Assembly: GCF_000818175.1 (NCBI RefSeq)
Contig: NZ_JTIY01000005.1
Span: 1 to 38,276 of the forward strand
DNA from: Streptomyces sp. AcH 505
GTDB taxonomy: Bacteria; Actinomycetota; Actinomycetes; Streptomycetales; Streptomycetaceae
Direction of reading: 5' to 3'
DNA: 38,276 nucleotides
A program made the position numbers and the translations under genes. Below, one piece after another: positions 1 to 8,039 of this stretch (positions are counted from its first letter, which is position 1; each line of letters starts with the position of its first letter). The notes below the pieces were generated by a model. It was not told the origin of the DNA. It did not search any database and saw only the letters and a list, made by a program, of their open reading frames with translations.

Positions 1-240
1 GACGGGTGCGCCGGGATGGGCGAACTCCTCCCAGCTCTTCGAACGGAAGCCTTCCGTAGGGTACTCAAAGCTCCCGAGCACCTTCAGCGCGAAGGGGTTC
101 ACCGCGCCCTTGGGCTGGCTACCGGCCGAGAAGGCGCGGAAGCGACCGGCGCCGTTCTTGGTCAGGATGCTTTCGGCGAGGATCGAACGGGCCGAATTGC
201 CGGTGCAGAGGAACAGAACATTGTAGATGCGGTCAGTCAT
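1..240 (-). CDS. arsC: Arsenate reductase, LMW phosphatase type (3' end outside window)
   Basis: The visible 80 N-terminal residues begin MTDRIYNVLFLCTGNSARS, which holds the CxGNSxRS phosphate-binding loop of low-molecular-weight protein tyrosine phosphatases with its nucleophilic Cys. The following AESILTKNG and AFSAGSQPKG stretches are typical of thioredoxin-coupled arsenate reductases of this fold. The family reduces arsenate to arsenite in the cytoplasm so that an efflux pump can remove it. The start ATG (240) overlaps the last codons of arsR by 8 bases on the same strand, so the two are an operon and probably translationally coupled. The C-terminus, including the catalytic Asp and any second redox Cys, lies beyond the left edge, so thioredoxin versus glutaredoxin coupling cannot be judged. 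Confidence 0.85.
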   Translation of the reverse strand, partial: MTDRIYNVLFLCTGNSARSILAESILTKNGAGRFRAFSAGSQPKGAVNPFALKVLGSFEYPTEGFRSKSWEEFAHPGAPV

Positions 241-604
241 GGCCAGCCTCCTTGGCGGCGAGGGATTGCGGCGAACAGCAGGGGGAAAGATCGGCGATCA
301 ACGGCGCGCAGATTTCCGGGCGGCCACCGCAGCAGTCCTTCACCAGGAAGCTGGTGAGCGCATGCACGGCCTCGAGCCTCGCCCGATAGATGATCGAGCG
401 GCTGTGCCGCTCGGCGTCGATCAGGCCGGCGCGCGTCAGCGTTGCAAGATGCGTCGACATTGTGTTGTGCGGGACGTCCAACCGGCGGGCGATCTCACCT
501 GCGGGCAGTCCCTCTGGCTCGTGCTCCATCAGCATGCGGAACACGTCGAGGCGGGTGTTCTGCGCAAGGGCGGCGAAAGCGAGGATGGCGCTGTCTGATT
601 CCAT
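233..604 (-). CDS. arsR: ArsR-family metalloregulator
   Basis: This 123-residue protein is a compact winged-helix repressor of the ArsR/SmtB family. The N-terminal helix (ALAQNTRLDVFRML) and the recognition helix region (VPHNTMSTHLATLTRAGLI) match the family. The usual ELCVCDL metal site in the DNA-binding helix is absent. Cysteines instead cluster near the C-terminus (DCCGGRPEIC and SPCC), as in the As(III) repressors that sense metal through C-terminal cysteines. It is the first gene of an arsR-arsC operon. The start ATG at 604 lies inside a perfect inverted repeat and there is no Shine-Dalgarno upstream, which suggests a leaderless or nearly leaderless message and repression by direct occlusion of the start region. 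Confidence 0.88.
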   Translation of the reverse strand: MESDSAILAFAALAQNTRLDVFRMLMEHEPEGLPAGEIARRLDVPHNTMSTHLATLTRAGLIDAERHSRSIIYRARLEAVHALTSFLVKDCCGGRPEICAPLIADLSPCCSPQSLAAKEAGHD

Positions 605-628
605 ATGTCGAGACTAATCGACATATGG
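601..628. promoter_or_regulatory. Operator-like perfect inverted repeat over the arsR start
   Basis: Two perfect 11-bp arms, CCATATGTCGA and TCGACATATGG, are separated by 6 bp. The left arm contains the arsR start codon. Length, symmetry and position fit an ArsR-family operator at the regulator's own promoter. Autoregulation is inferred. Confidence 0.7.
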
Positions 629-763
629 AGATGAGTCCAGCGGCGCGCGTTGGCCTTGCTAAAGAATGAGAGAGTGTCGCAGGGCCAATGCCTCGCCGCG
701 ATGGAAAGCGGGAGCGAGCCAGACAAATAATCCAACTCGCTTTCCGTTTAGCCCGTCAACTAC

Positions 764-2119
764 TTAAGCGGCCAATGGCAAGTCTTGTCCGTTCCCGCTC
801 GGGTCTTCCACCGCCTTCTTGAGGAAGTGAGATAGCGCGGCCTTTCGGGAGTTCCGATCTACTGCGTAGGCGGTCTGCTTGAACTTGACCCCATCGAGCA
901 GCCCCTGAACGTAGCCGGAGATGGTGTCGGCGGCCATGATGAGGGCCGTGTCGAGCGAATGGATGTATTTGCTCGTGACGGTCCCCTTCGAGTGGCCGAC
1001 CAGGGCGGCGATGGTCACCTCGGTGAAGCCGAGATCGTTGGCGATGCTGGCGAAGCTGTGACGCAGGACGTGCGGCGTTACATCGGCCAGCGGCGAGTCC
1101 CGGAAAATCTGCCGCCAATGGTTGGGGAAACCGCCAAAGGCGGTGTCCTCACCCTGGCCGGGGAAGACATAGCTTCCCGTCGAGGTTTTGCGTCGTTCTT
1201 CCAGATACTCGACCACGGTGAGGCCAATGGGACGGATGGAGGCACCTTCCTTGCTGTCTTCCAGACGCATGCAACTCGCGTCAGTGTCCGCCTCGGTCCA
1301 CTTGAGACCGATCATCTCGCTCCGGCGGCAGCCGGTGAGCGCGATCTGTCGGATAATCTCGACCGTCATCTCATATTTCGGGGTTTCGGCCGCTTGGCGC
1401 AGAATCTCGCCGAGCGTGCGGTACTCCGCCTGGGTGAGACGACGGTCGCGGACATTGTCCTTGGGCTTGCGGATGCCGTGCACGGGATTGGCCGTGATGA
1501 TCCCTGCCTCCATGGCGTAGGTGAAAATGCCGCCAACGAGTCCGAGCGTCCGCGTGGCCGTACCGGCGCCGCCTGTCACGATGGACTTGCCGCGCAGCTT
1601 CTTGGTCTTCACCGACACCGCCGTCTTCCCCGCCATGATGTCCTTCAACACCTTGGTCATGTCGGCTTTGACCAGGTCCTTTACCCGGCGCGTGCCGATC
1701 AGCGGGATGATGTGTCGATGAATGCGACCGGTATCGCTGACGATGGTCGTTGCCTTTTTCGGTCGGCCTCCCTTTCCGAGAATGAGACCGGCTTCGAGGT
1801 CCTTGAGGTACATCGCGCACAGCTCTTTGACGGTGATCGCCTGATGATCCAGCAGGCGTTCCTCGGAGGGGTTATCACCCTGTGCGACGCGACCAAGCTG
1901 CACCTTAGCTTCCTGCCGGGCCGTCTCCGCCGTCCACACGCCATGAAGGCCGATTGTGAAGCGGCGGGTTCGACCCGCGGCGCGGTATTGGATAAGGTAG
2001 CTGCGTTTACCGGACGCGAAGATGCGAAGGCCGAAGCCGGGCAATTCGTCGTCCCAGATGAAGTAGTCCTTCTCGCGGGCTGCGGCTGCATCCACGACAC
2101 GTTTCGTGAGCTTGGCCAT
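764..2119 (-). CDS. Tyrosine recombinase / integrase, DUF4102 type
   Basis: This 451-residue site-specific recombinase looks intact. The N-terminal 80 residues are an arm-binding DUF4102-like domain (IWDDELPGFGLRIFASGKRSYLIQYR). A core-binding domain follows. The C-terminal catalytic domain shows the Arg motif TGCRRSEMIGLKW, the HxxR box PHVLRHSFASIA, and LVGHSKGTVTSKYIH with the second His and the nucleophilic Tyr. Family members excise and integrate genomic islands and conjugative elements at tRNA genes. It points away from tRNA-Arg, whose 5' end is about 320 bp from its start codon. The spacer holds short direct and inverted repeats that could be integrase arm sites. The ATG at 2119 follows TCCAAGGGGAATTCGCGTA on the minus strand, giving an AGGGGA ribosome site. 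Confidence 0.9.
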   Translation of the reverse strand: MAKLTKRVVDAAAAREKDYFIWDDELPGFGLRIFASGKRSYLIQYRAAGRTRRFTIGLHGVWTAETARQEAKVQLGRVAQGDNPSEERLLDHQAITVKELCAMYLKDLEAGLILGKGGRPKKATTIVSDTGRIHRHIIPLIGTRRVKDLVKADMTKVLKDIMAGKTAVSVKTKKLRGKSIVTGGAGTATRTLGLVGGIFTYAMEAGIITANPVHGIRKPKDNVRDRRLTQAEYRTLGEILRQAAETPKYEMTVEIIRQIALTGCRRSEMIGLKWTEADTDASCMRLEDSKEGASIRPIGLTVVEYLEERRKTSTGSYVFPGQGEDTAFGGFPNHWRQIFRDSPLADVTPHVLRHSFASIANDLGFTEVTIAALVGHSKGTVTSKYIHSLDTALIMAADTISGYVQGLLDGVKFKQTAYAVDRNSRKAALSHFLKKAVEDPSGNGQDLPLAA

Positions 2120-2437
2120 TACGCGAATTCCCCTTGGAGAGCGGGCTGTTTCCGCGGAAGCACCACGGAAGCAGCCGGATGAAAGTCCGAGCGAAGTGTG
2201 GGATATGGATTTCGGCGAGGAAGACCGGATTGTCCATACGTTTCAAAGCGTTGTAGTATCATGGCGTGTCCTAGCGTGCATTTCGGATAGCCAGGACAAA
2301 TTGCTCCGAAGGCAGGTGTCAAGCCGGCTGGTGCGAAAAGTGAGGAAGAAAGCGTATTGTACTGCAATAGCTTGCGAGGGCTGCGCGTTGGGGTTAACTC
2401 CTACGCGAAATTCGCGTAAGCACTGCGTAAGCAAGAA
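2120..2437. other. Integrase-tRNA spacer with candidate att/arm repeats
   Basis: No convincing gene lies in these 318 bp. The right end, next to the tRNA, holds TACGCGAA-A-TTCGCGTA (2402-2418), a perfect 8-bp-arm dyad, and an overlapping 9-bp direct repeat GCGTAAGCA at 2414-2422 and 2425-2433 (period 11). Similar bases (TTACGCGAATTC) occur at the integrase start, 2117-2128. Such short repeats between an integrase and a tRNA gene often bind the integrase or an excisionase; here this is inference. Confidence 0.4.
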
Positions 2438-2514
2438 GCACCCGTAGCTCAGCTGGATAGAGCGTCGCCCTCCGAAGGCGAAGGCCACACGTTCGAATCG
2501 TGTCGGGTGCGCCA
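2438..2514 (+). tRNA. tRNA-Arg (anticodon CCG)
   Basis: This is a 77-nt cloverleaf. The 7-bp acceptor stem pairs GCACCCG with CGGGTGC, the D arm contains AGCTCAGCTGGATAGAGC, and the anticodon stem TCGCC/GGCGA encloses loop CTCCGAA with anticodon CCG, which reads CGG. The T loop is GTTCGAATC. A discriminator G is followed by an encoded CCA. tRNA 3' ends are standard attachment sites for tyrosine integrases, and this one sits between an intact and a broken integrase gene. Confidence 0.96.
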
Positions 2515-2659
2515 TCTCTCTAATGATTGATCGGATGTCTGCTGACGCCGTATCTAGCGGCGCTTGTTTCCTTATGGTCGACGTGCCTACGAAGCCGACC
2601 CACCACACATCGATGCCGTTCCCGAGTGCCACGAGCCAGCCACGGTTTCGCCTTGGAGG

Positions 2660-2982
2660 TCTTCCTTGTCCTATCCATCCTTTGAGCGTGCAACCGAGGT
2701 CGTCAATCAGTTTATCAATCTTCTAGCGGAGCACGGCGTTGATCTGCGCCAAGGCAGCGCGGCCGAGGGCGACGCTTTAGCTATGATCGATGTCCTTGAC
2801 ATGTGGAAGAATCCTACTCGACGACCTACCGATCCACGGCCCGTCGCGGGCGACAATGGGGTTCGTCGACTTGGCAGGCAAAGTGGTCGGGGTCAAAGAT
2901 AATCCCGCCTTTGGTCAGTTGGTCCCCCATCTGGAGATGCTCAGCAAGACAACTGTTCTACAGAACACGGCCAGCCCAGTGA
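2660..2982 (+). pseudogene. Possible remnant of a hypothetical gene, frame-broken
   Basis: Two reading frames seem to continue each other across about 2800-2870. The first gives FERATEVVNQFINLLAEHGV followed by a stretch up to MIDVLDMWKN. The second gives MGFVDLAGKVVGVKD and then FGQLVPHLEMLSKTTVLQN ending at SPVTD. Both halves look like folded protein sequence, unlike the surrounding frames. The second half stops abruptly where the integrase remnant begins at about 2983. I recognise no family with confidence and assign no function. A deletion that fused two gene fragments would explain the join. Confidence 0.3.
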
Positions 2983-3911
2983 CGGATGGACTACCGCTTC
3001 CGCACCCGTCGGAAAACCTACTCCATCGGCCGTTACGGCAACGGCAGGGGTGGCACGCTATCGCTCGCCGACGCGCGGCGCGAGCGCGACAAGGCCAAAG
3101 AACTGCTCAAGGAGGGCAAAGATCTGAGCACAGAGAAGCAGCTAGACAAGCACAGGCAGTCGGCCGCCCGACCTTTCGCGCAATGGGCCGACGAGTGGCT
3201 CGCGAAGAAGAAAGTCGAGAAAGTCAAACGCGGCAGGATTGTCGCGGTGCGCGACCCCAAGACCATCGAGGTGCTCGAGCTGCTGGTCGGTTACGTCAAG
3301 GATCGATTCGGCAAGCTGTCCAGGCAGGACATCAAGCGTCCTGACGTGCTCGCTTTCATGCGTTCATACGAGGCTGAGGGAAAGCTGGAAACCCGTGACC
3401 GTGTGCGCAGCATCGGTGAGCAAATCTGCGACTATGCCGATGTCGAAGGCGACGGCTACAATCCATTCCGCAACCTGAAGGGGCAGATCGCCAATATTTC
3501 GATCCAGCGTCCTGGCGTTACCGAAGCGCGCGACGTGACGCGCGTCTTCAAGCTCATCAGCGCACCCTGGACGAAAGCGAGGTTTGGTGACGTTGTGGGA
3601 CTTGCCTTGCGCTTCGACGCGCTGACCATTCCCCGCCCCGGCATGGTCAATGAAATGGAGTGGAACGAGGTGGATTGGGATGCCAAACGCTGGACCGTTC
3701 CTAGCCATCAAAATGAAGACCGGCTGGGACCATGTCGTGCCTCTGTCACGGCAGGCACTCGCGATCCTGCGCAGCGTTCAAAAGCTGACTGGCCATCGCC
3801 GGTACGCGTTTTCCTGCTCTAAGGATGCCCCGCTATCGAACAACACGCTAAACAAGCGCTTGCGGCTGCTTGGCATCGACACCAAGACTGATCATTGCGC
3901 CCACGGGTTCG
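2983..3911 (+). pseudogene. P4-type integrase remnant (truncated at both ends, frameshifted)
   Basis: The sequence opens mid-domain with RMDYRFRTRRKTYSIGRYG, the middle of a DUF4102 arm-binding domain, so about 40 N-terminal residues are missing. The core-binding domain follows (FAQWADEWLAKKKVEKVKRG). The catalytic Arg motif survives as IPRPGMVNEMEWNEVDWD. Near 3695-3710 the reading frame shifts: homology continues one frame over as KMKTGWDHVVPLSRQALAIL and NNTLNKRLRLLGI. It ends right after HGF of the HxxR box at about 3911, with the last His and Tyr lost. It cannot be active. It lies immediately beyond the tRNA-Arg 3' end, where an island integrase is expected, so it marks a decayed element. 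Confidence 0.85.
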
Positions 3912-5263
3912 CTCCGCCGTATTCGACCAGACTTCATGATAATTTCCGCACGCAAGCCGCAGCCGCTTTCGGGACTAGACAGCTCGAGCTTGGCATCCGC
4001 CTGCTCCAGCGCAGCTCTCACAATAGATAGTCCCAATCCGCTTCCGGTGGGATATTTATGGCGGCCACGCACAAAGCGCTGCAACACGAGCATATGTTCC
4101 TCCGCAGGAATGCCGGGACCATCATCTTCAACGCAGATTTTCGATTCCTCCTCGCCATGCTGCACGAACAAGCGGACCTTGCCTTCAGCGGGCGTCAGCT
4201 GCAACGCATTCTCGACTAAGTTCCGCGCAGCGAGATGAAATAATTCTCGATCGATCTCGATGCTGCTATCGCGAAGCGATGGCGAAAGCTCGATCCTTTC
4301 GGGATGCAGATCAGGACTGACATCGCGATGGATGTCGCCGAGCAGCTCGCCGACGTTGAACCACTTGTCCGATCGCTTTTCGGTATTCGCATCCAATTGC
4401 GAGATCGTCAGCAATTGCTTGACCAAGCGCCCGGCACGGTCGACCGCATCAACCAAGTGCTTGAGGGCGTTGTCCCGAATCTTAGGATCGGACGACGCAA
4501 TCGCGACTTGCGCCTGAGTCTTTAATCCCGCCAGCGGCGTCCGCAGTTCGTGAGCTGCGTAGGCCACAAAACTACGTTCATGATCGCGTGCGGCAAGTAC
4601 CCTCTTGAACAACCCGTTGAGGGCATTGACGAGAGGCTGGATTTCCGGCGGCGACGGGCCGATCTTCAGGGGCGCGAGATTCTCCGCGTCCCGAGCTGTC
4701 AATGTCTCGGTAACAAGTCTTAGCGGCGCGAGACCCCGGCGGATGCTGATCCAGATCAAAAATCCGATCGCCGGCAAGATGATCATCGCGGGAATCATCA
4801 GGCCACTCAGCAAATCACGAACCGCCTGACGACGCTGTTCGACTTCGTCGCCTACCAGAACGCGGATGCCGCGCGCAGTATCCTCGAGTGCATATACGCG
4901 AAACAATACGCCATCGACTCTTCGCTCGGAGAAATCGCCGACCTGCTCGGTCAGCTCGGACGTCGGCGCGTTTGCGGATCGACCGATCAGATGACCGTCA
5001 AACGACCATATCTGACAGCTGAGGCGACGCTCGTATTTCCTATTGGCAGGATGTTGCCCGCCATCATCGGACGATAAATTCAAGTCGATATCATCTGTCT
5101 TCAGATTAAGCGACGCTACCATCCTTGCAGCTTCCATGAGCCGCCGATCGAGCAAATAGTCAATCTCGGATTTGCTGTTGATTCCAATCCACGTGAAACC
5201 ACTAATCCAGATCAGGCTCGTCGATGCGACGAGGATCAAAAACAGGCGCGTTCGCAGCGACAT
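3848..5263 (-). CDS. Sensor histidine kinase (QseC/PmrB/TctE-like)
   Basis: This 471-residue inner-membrane kinase has TM segments at about 5-27 and 151-173, around a periplasmic sensor of about 120 residues. A HAMP-like linker follows, then the H box AAHELRTPLAG (phosphoacceptor about His238), an N box (NLVENALQLTP), a G1 box (EDDGPGIP) and a G2 box (GSGLGLSIVRAAL). The start was set at 5263 because the ATG overlaps the response regulator stop as TGATG and opens MSLRTRLFLILVASTSL, a normal signal-anchor. The last 18 or so residues are antisense to the integrase remnant and look unlike kinase C-termini, so the native 3' end was probably replaced by a deletion junction near 3911-3935. The catalytic core is complete, so the kinase should still work. 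Confidence 0.9.
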   Translation of the reverse strand: MSLRTRLFLILVASTSLIWISGFTWIGINSKSEIDYLLDRRLMEAARMVASLNLKTDDIDLNLSSDDGGQHPANRKYERRLSCQIWSFDGHLIGRSANAPTSELTEQVGDFSERRVDGVLFRVYALEDTARGIRVLVGDEVEQRRQAVRDLLSGLMIPAMIILPAIGFLIWISIRRGLAPLRLVTETLTARDAENLAPLKIGPSPPEIQPLVNALNGLFKRVLAARDHERSFVAYAAHELRTPLAGLKTQAQVAIASSDPKIRDNALKHLVDAVDRAGRLVKQLLTISQLDANTEKRSDKWFNVGELLGDIHRDVSPDLHPERIELSPSLRDSSIEIDRELFHLAARNLVENALQLTPAEGKVRLFVQHGEEESKICVEDDGPGIPAEEHMLVLQRFVRGRHKYPTGSGLGLSIVRAALEQADAKLELSSPESGCGLRAEIIMKSGRIRRSEPVGAMISLGVDAKQPQALV

Positions 5264-5928
5264 CAAATGTTCTCGCTTCGCAGCCGATAGCCGATGCCGC
5301 GAAGCGTTTGTATTCGCTGTCGGCCGATTTTGGTGCGCAGATTGTGAACGTGTACTTCGACGGCATTGCTGCCCACGTCTTCCTGCCACCCGTAAAGCCG
5401 TCCCTCGAGTTGAGATCGGGAAACTATGATGCCCGGTCGTTCCATCAGTGCACTGAGCACGGCGAACTCGCGGCGTGACAAAATCAGGGGTTTGGACTCC
5501 AGAGAGACCTCCATCGTCGCAGGATTGAGCGTCAAATCTTGCCAGACCAGATTTGGTATGGAGCGGCCGGCGGCTCGCCGGTCAAGGGCCCGCAGTCTGG
5601 CAGCAACCTCGTCAAGATCGAATGGCTTGCCGAGGTAATCATCGGCGCCTTCATCGAGGCCTCTGATCCGGTCCTCTACGGCGTCGCGCGCCGTCAACAG
5701 CAGCACCGGCGTCGTGTCCTTGCGGCTTCGCATGTCGCGCAGGACATCGATGCCAGATCCGTCAGGAAGCATCCAGTCCAATACAACCGCATTGAACTGC
5801 GTCGTCGCAAGCGCGGCGTGCGCGTCCTCACAATTGTTTACGCCGTCAACAACCATGCTGTGGAGTGATAGGCCCATGGCCAAGCCGTTCAGGATGAGTG
5901 GATCATCTTCCACTACCAGAATGCGCAT
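5263..5928 (-). CDS. OmpR/PmrA-family response regulator
   Basis: The 221-residue protein has a receiver domain with acidic pocket VVEDD (Asp8/Asp9), phosphoacceptor Asp51 in VLDWMLPDG, the switch residue in LLTARD and Lys in YLGKPFDLDE. A C-terminal winged helix of OmpR type follows (LILSRREFAVLSALMERPG, VEVHVHNLRTKIG, TLRGIGYRL). It precedes the kinase and shares one base of stop/start with it, a classic two-component operon. A CTTAAG-N5-CTTAAG box lies 38 bp upstream of the start, which matches the direct-repeat sites used by PmrA-like regulators and suggests autoregulation. A second such box faces the L,D-transpeptidase genes. Confidence 0.92.
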   Translation of the reverse strand: MRILVVEDDPLILNGLAMGLSLHSMVVDGVNNCEDAHAALATTQFNAVVLDWMLPDGSGIDVLRDMRSRKDTTPVLLLTARDAVEDRIRGLDEGADDYLGKPFDLDEVAARLRALDRRAAGRSIPNLVWQDLTLNPATMEVSLESKPLILSRREFAVLSALMERPGIIVSRSQLEGRLYGWQEDVGSNAVEVHVHNLRTKIGRQRIQTLRGIGYRLRSENI

Positions 5929-5966
5929 ATGTTAGAGATCCTCATCTGCACCGGTCGGGCTCGAAC

Positions 5967-5983
5967 CTTAAGACAGTCTTAAG
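5967..5983. promoter_or_regulatory. PmrA-like box 1: CTTAAG-N5-CTTAAG
   Basis: Two CTTAAG hexamers are spaced by 5 bp, an 11-bp period expected for a tandem OmpR-family dimer. Because CTTAAG is itself a palindrome, the site reads the same on both strands. It lies 38 bp upstream of the response regulator start. Confidence 0.65.
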
Positions 5984-6064
5984 CGCATATGAGATGTTGC
6001 GCGATCACAACACCGAAACATAAAGCCACGAGTTCGCCGCGATGTGTGTCCCGAGCGGCGCACT

Positions 6065-6081
6065 CTTAAGCCTGCTTTAAG
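6065..6081. promoter_or_regulatory. PmrA-like box 2: CTTAAG-N5-TTTAAG
   Basis: A second hexamer pair with the same 5-bp spacing lies 69 bp upstream of the first L,D-transpeptidase ATG (6151). Together with box 1 it implies that the two-component system controls both its own operon and the divergent cell-wall genes. Confidence 0.65.
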
Positions 6082-6150
6082 CCTCGACCGTTGGGTGAGG
6101 CCGATGCTTGCCGAATCGGCGCATCTTGACTGCCGAATGGAAATTTGACG

Positions 6151-6852
6151 ATGAAGTTCAGCAAACGTCACGTGCGGCGCTCTATCACGGTGCTGGCGCT
6201 GCCGATCATGCTGGCAGGGTGCGCTGGAGGAAGCGGCTCGATGCTTTCAATGAGTTATTCCCGCATCGGCGCGTTCTCGCAATACGCGGAATTGAAGGAC
6301 GGGCGCTATACGGTTCCGGCCATTGACCTTCGCGTGATCGATCCGCAGATGCTGCGACAGGTCGTCGACTATCAGACCAAAGAGCCGCCGGGCACGATCG
6401 TCGTCGATACGGCGGCGCGGCATCTCTATCTCGTGGAAGCGGGCGGCAAGGCGATGCGCTACGGCATTGGAGTCGGCAAGGCGGGGCTGGCCTTCCAGGG
6501 CAATGCCACGATCAGTCGCAAGGGGGAATGGCCGCACTGGGCGCCGACAGAAGCCATGATGACTCGCGAGCCGAAACGCTACCGCAAATGGGCAAGTGGC
6601 ATGGATGGCGGCCTAGGCAACCCGCTCGGCGCTCGGGCGATGTATCTCTATCAAAATGAGCGGGACACCATGTTTCGAATTCACGGAACAACCGAACCCG
6701 AAACGATCGGCCATGCGGTCTCCAGCGGTTGCATTCGACTTATGAACCAGGATGTCATTGACCTATACAGCCGTGTGAAGCTTGGAACTCATGTGGTGGT
6801 AATCCAGCCGGCCGTCATGAGCGGGGTGCAATCCGCTGCGGTCGCAAACTAG
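6151..6852 (+). CDS. L,D-transpeptidase, YkuD family, lipoprotein
   Basis: The protein has 233 residues from ATG 6151; an in-frame TTG six bases earlier is less likely. A lipoprotein signal peptide ends in the lipobox LAGC with Cys24. The YkuD catalytic signature follows: RIHGTTEPETIGH and SSGCIRLMNQDVIDLY, with the catalytic Cys inside SSGCIR. Family members form 3-3 peptidoglycan cross-links or attach proteins to peptidoglycan in the periplasm. It is followed 15 bp later by a paralog, so the two are an operon. The lipobox residue +2 is Ala, which favours outer-membrane sorting. A PmrA-like box upstream suggests control by the adjacent two-component system. Confidence 0.9.
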   Translation: MKFSKRHVRRSITVLALPIMLAGCAGGSGSMLSMSYSRIGAFSQYAELKDGRYTVPAIDLRVIDPQMLRQVVDYQTKEPPGTIVVDTAARHLYLVEAGGKAMRYGIGVGKAGLAFQGNATISRKGEWPHWAPTEAMMTREPKRYRKWASGMDGGLGNPLGARAMYLYQNERDTMFRIHGTTEPETIGHAVSSGCIRLMNQDVIDLYSRVKLGTHVVVIQPAVMSGVQSAAVAN

Positions 6853-6867
6853 ATCAGTTGGTGGGCG

Positions 6868-7557
6868 ATGAGTACAAGATTCAAAATTCTTCCCTGGCTG
6901 AAACTTAGCCTATCCCTCGCGGCAAGCTTGCTGATGGTCGGCTGCATGCAGACCACGCTGTCGCCTTCGACCGACGCCAGCATGACGCTCCGCGACCGAC
7001 AATTGCTCGCCAATCCGCCTTACGTCGAAGCCCAGATTTCCGAACAATATCGCCGCCATGTCGTGGTCTATGATCGCGCGGAGGCACCAGGCACGATCAT
7101 CGTCGATAGCGATGCTCACTACCTCTACTACATTTTGCCGGATCACAAGGCGTTACGCTACGGCGTGGCGGTTGGCGAAGAGGCAATGGCATTCTCGGGC
7201 ACCGCGACCGTTGCCCGAAAGGCGGAATGGCCGGACTGGGTGCCCACCCCCGGAGAGCAGGCTCGTCTTGGACCGTTCCCGAAACGCATTGCCGGCGGAC
7301 CAGCCAATCCGCTCGGCGCGCGCGCGCTTTATCTGTACCAAGGCAATCAGGATACGCTCTACCGAATCCACGGGACCAACCAACCGGAATATATCGGACA
7401 GTCTGTGTCGTCTGGTTGCATCCGCATGACTAATCACGACGCCATCGACCTTTATGATCGCGTCAAGGTCGGTACGACCGTGGTCGTGCTCCCATTTGGA
7501 CAGAACATTTCGCGGGGCGCGAGCCTGTTCGGACGGACGCTATCCTCAAACGGTTGA
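6868..7557 (+). CDS. Second L,D-transpeptidase, YkuD family, lipoprotein
   Basis: This 229-residue paralog of the preceding gene has a signal peptide with lipobox MVGC at Cys26. The conserved core comprises GTIIVDSDAHYLYYILPD, the ANPLGARALYLYQG stretch, RIHGTNQPEYIGQ and SSGCIRMTNHDAIDLYDRV. The SSGCIR cysteine is the expected nucleophile. Being second in the operon and sharing most core residues, it probably arose by tandem duplication. The first 70 residues after the lipobox differ clearly from the first copy, which suggests different partners or substrates at the cell envelope. Confidence 0.9.
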   Translation: MSTRFKILPWLKLSLSLAASLLMVGCMQTTLSPSTDASMTLRDRQLLANPPYVEAQISEQYRRHVVVYDRAEAPGTIIVDSDAHYLYYILPDHKALRYGVAVGEEAMAFSGTATVARKAEWPDWVPTPGEQARLGPFPKRIAGGPANPLGARALYLYQGNQDTLYRIHGTNQPEYIGQSVSSGCIRMTNHDAIDLYDRVKVGTTVVVLPFGQNISRGASLFGRTLSSNG

Positions 7558-8039
7558 TCGTTGACGCCGGCTTCCACGCGGACGCGCTTCGGCATCGCAA
7601 CGTTGCCATTGCTCAGGATCGGCTGAACCTAGTGTTCTATGGCGACTGGCCATTTGATCTCGCCGTGGAGGCGTGCAATTGGGTTGCAATGCTGCGGCGG
7701 GAGGTCATAAGGCGAGCACGTCGGCTTCGTCGAGGAGGCCGGCGAGCAACTCTTCCTGTCTGATCCCGGATCAAGGCCCTTCCGGTTCGCCTCCGAGCGC
7801 CGGCCGTAGGCGCAGGCCACGCTCTTCCAACCAAAGCGATATCTCGGTCGCCTCTGAAGGAACCAACCCCCGGCTCCTCGACAAGCTCCTCGCGCGTTTA
7901 CGCACCGGCTATCTCGACAAGCCGTTTTGGCACGGTTTCTAACAGTTCGGCCACCACGACGGGCGTGGCGACCATGCAGCAGGCATTGACCACGCGGCGC
8001 GTTAGGTCTCGACGCATTATCCTTCTTCGAAATTCTGGA
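7558..8039. other. Intergenic stretch with no recognised gene
   Basis: Several short open frames cross this 482-bp stretch on both strands, but none has a plausible start with a ribosome site or a recognisable domain. A minus-strand frame around 7700-7880 (SEATEISLWLEERGLRLRP) looks mildly protein-like and might be a decayed gene fragment. I cannot identify it. Confidence 0.4.

Noticed and set aside
959..2182. 407-codon plus-strand open frame opposite the integrase
   Set aside because: It is antisense to a clearly conserved integrase with all catalytic motifs; the translated sequence shows no domain.
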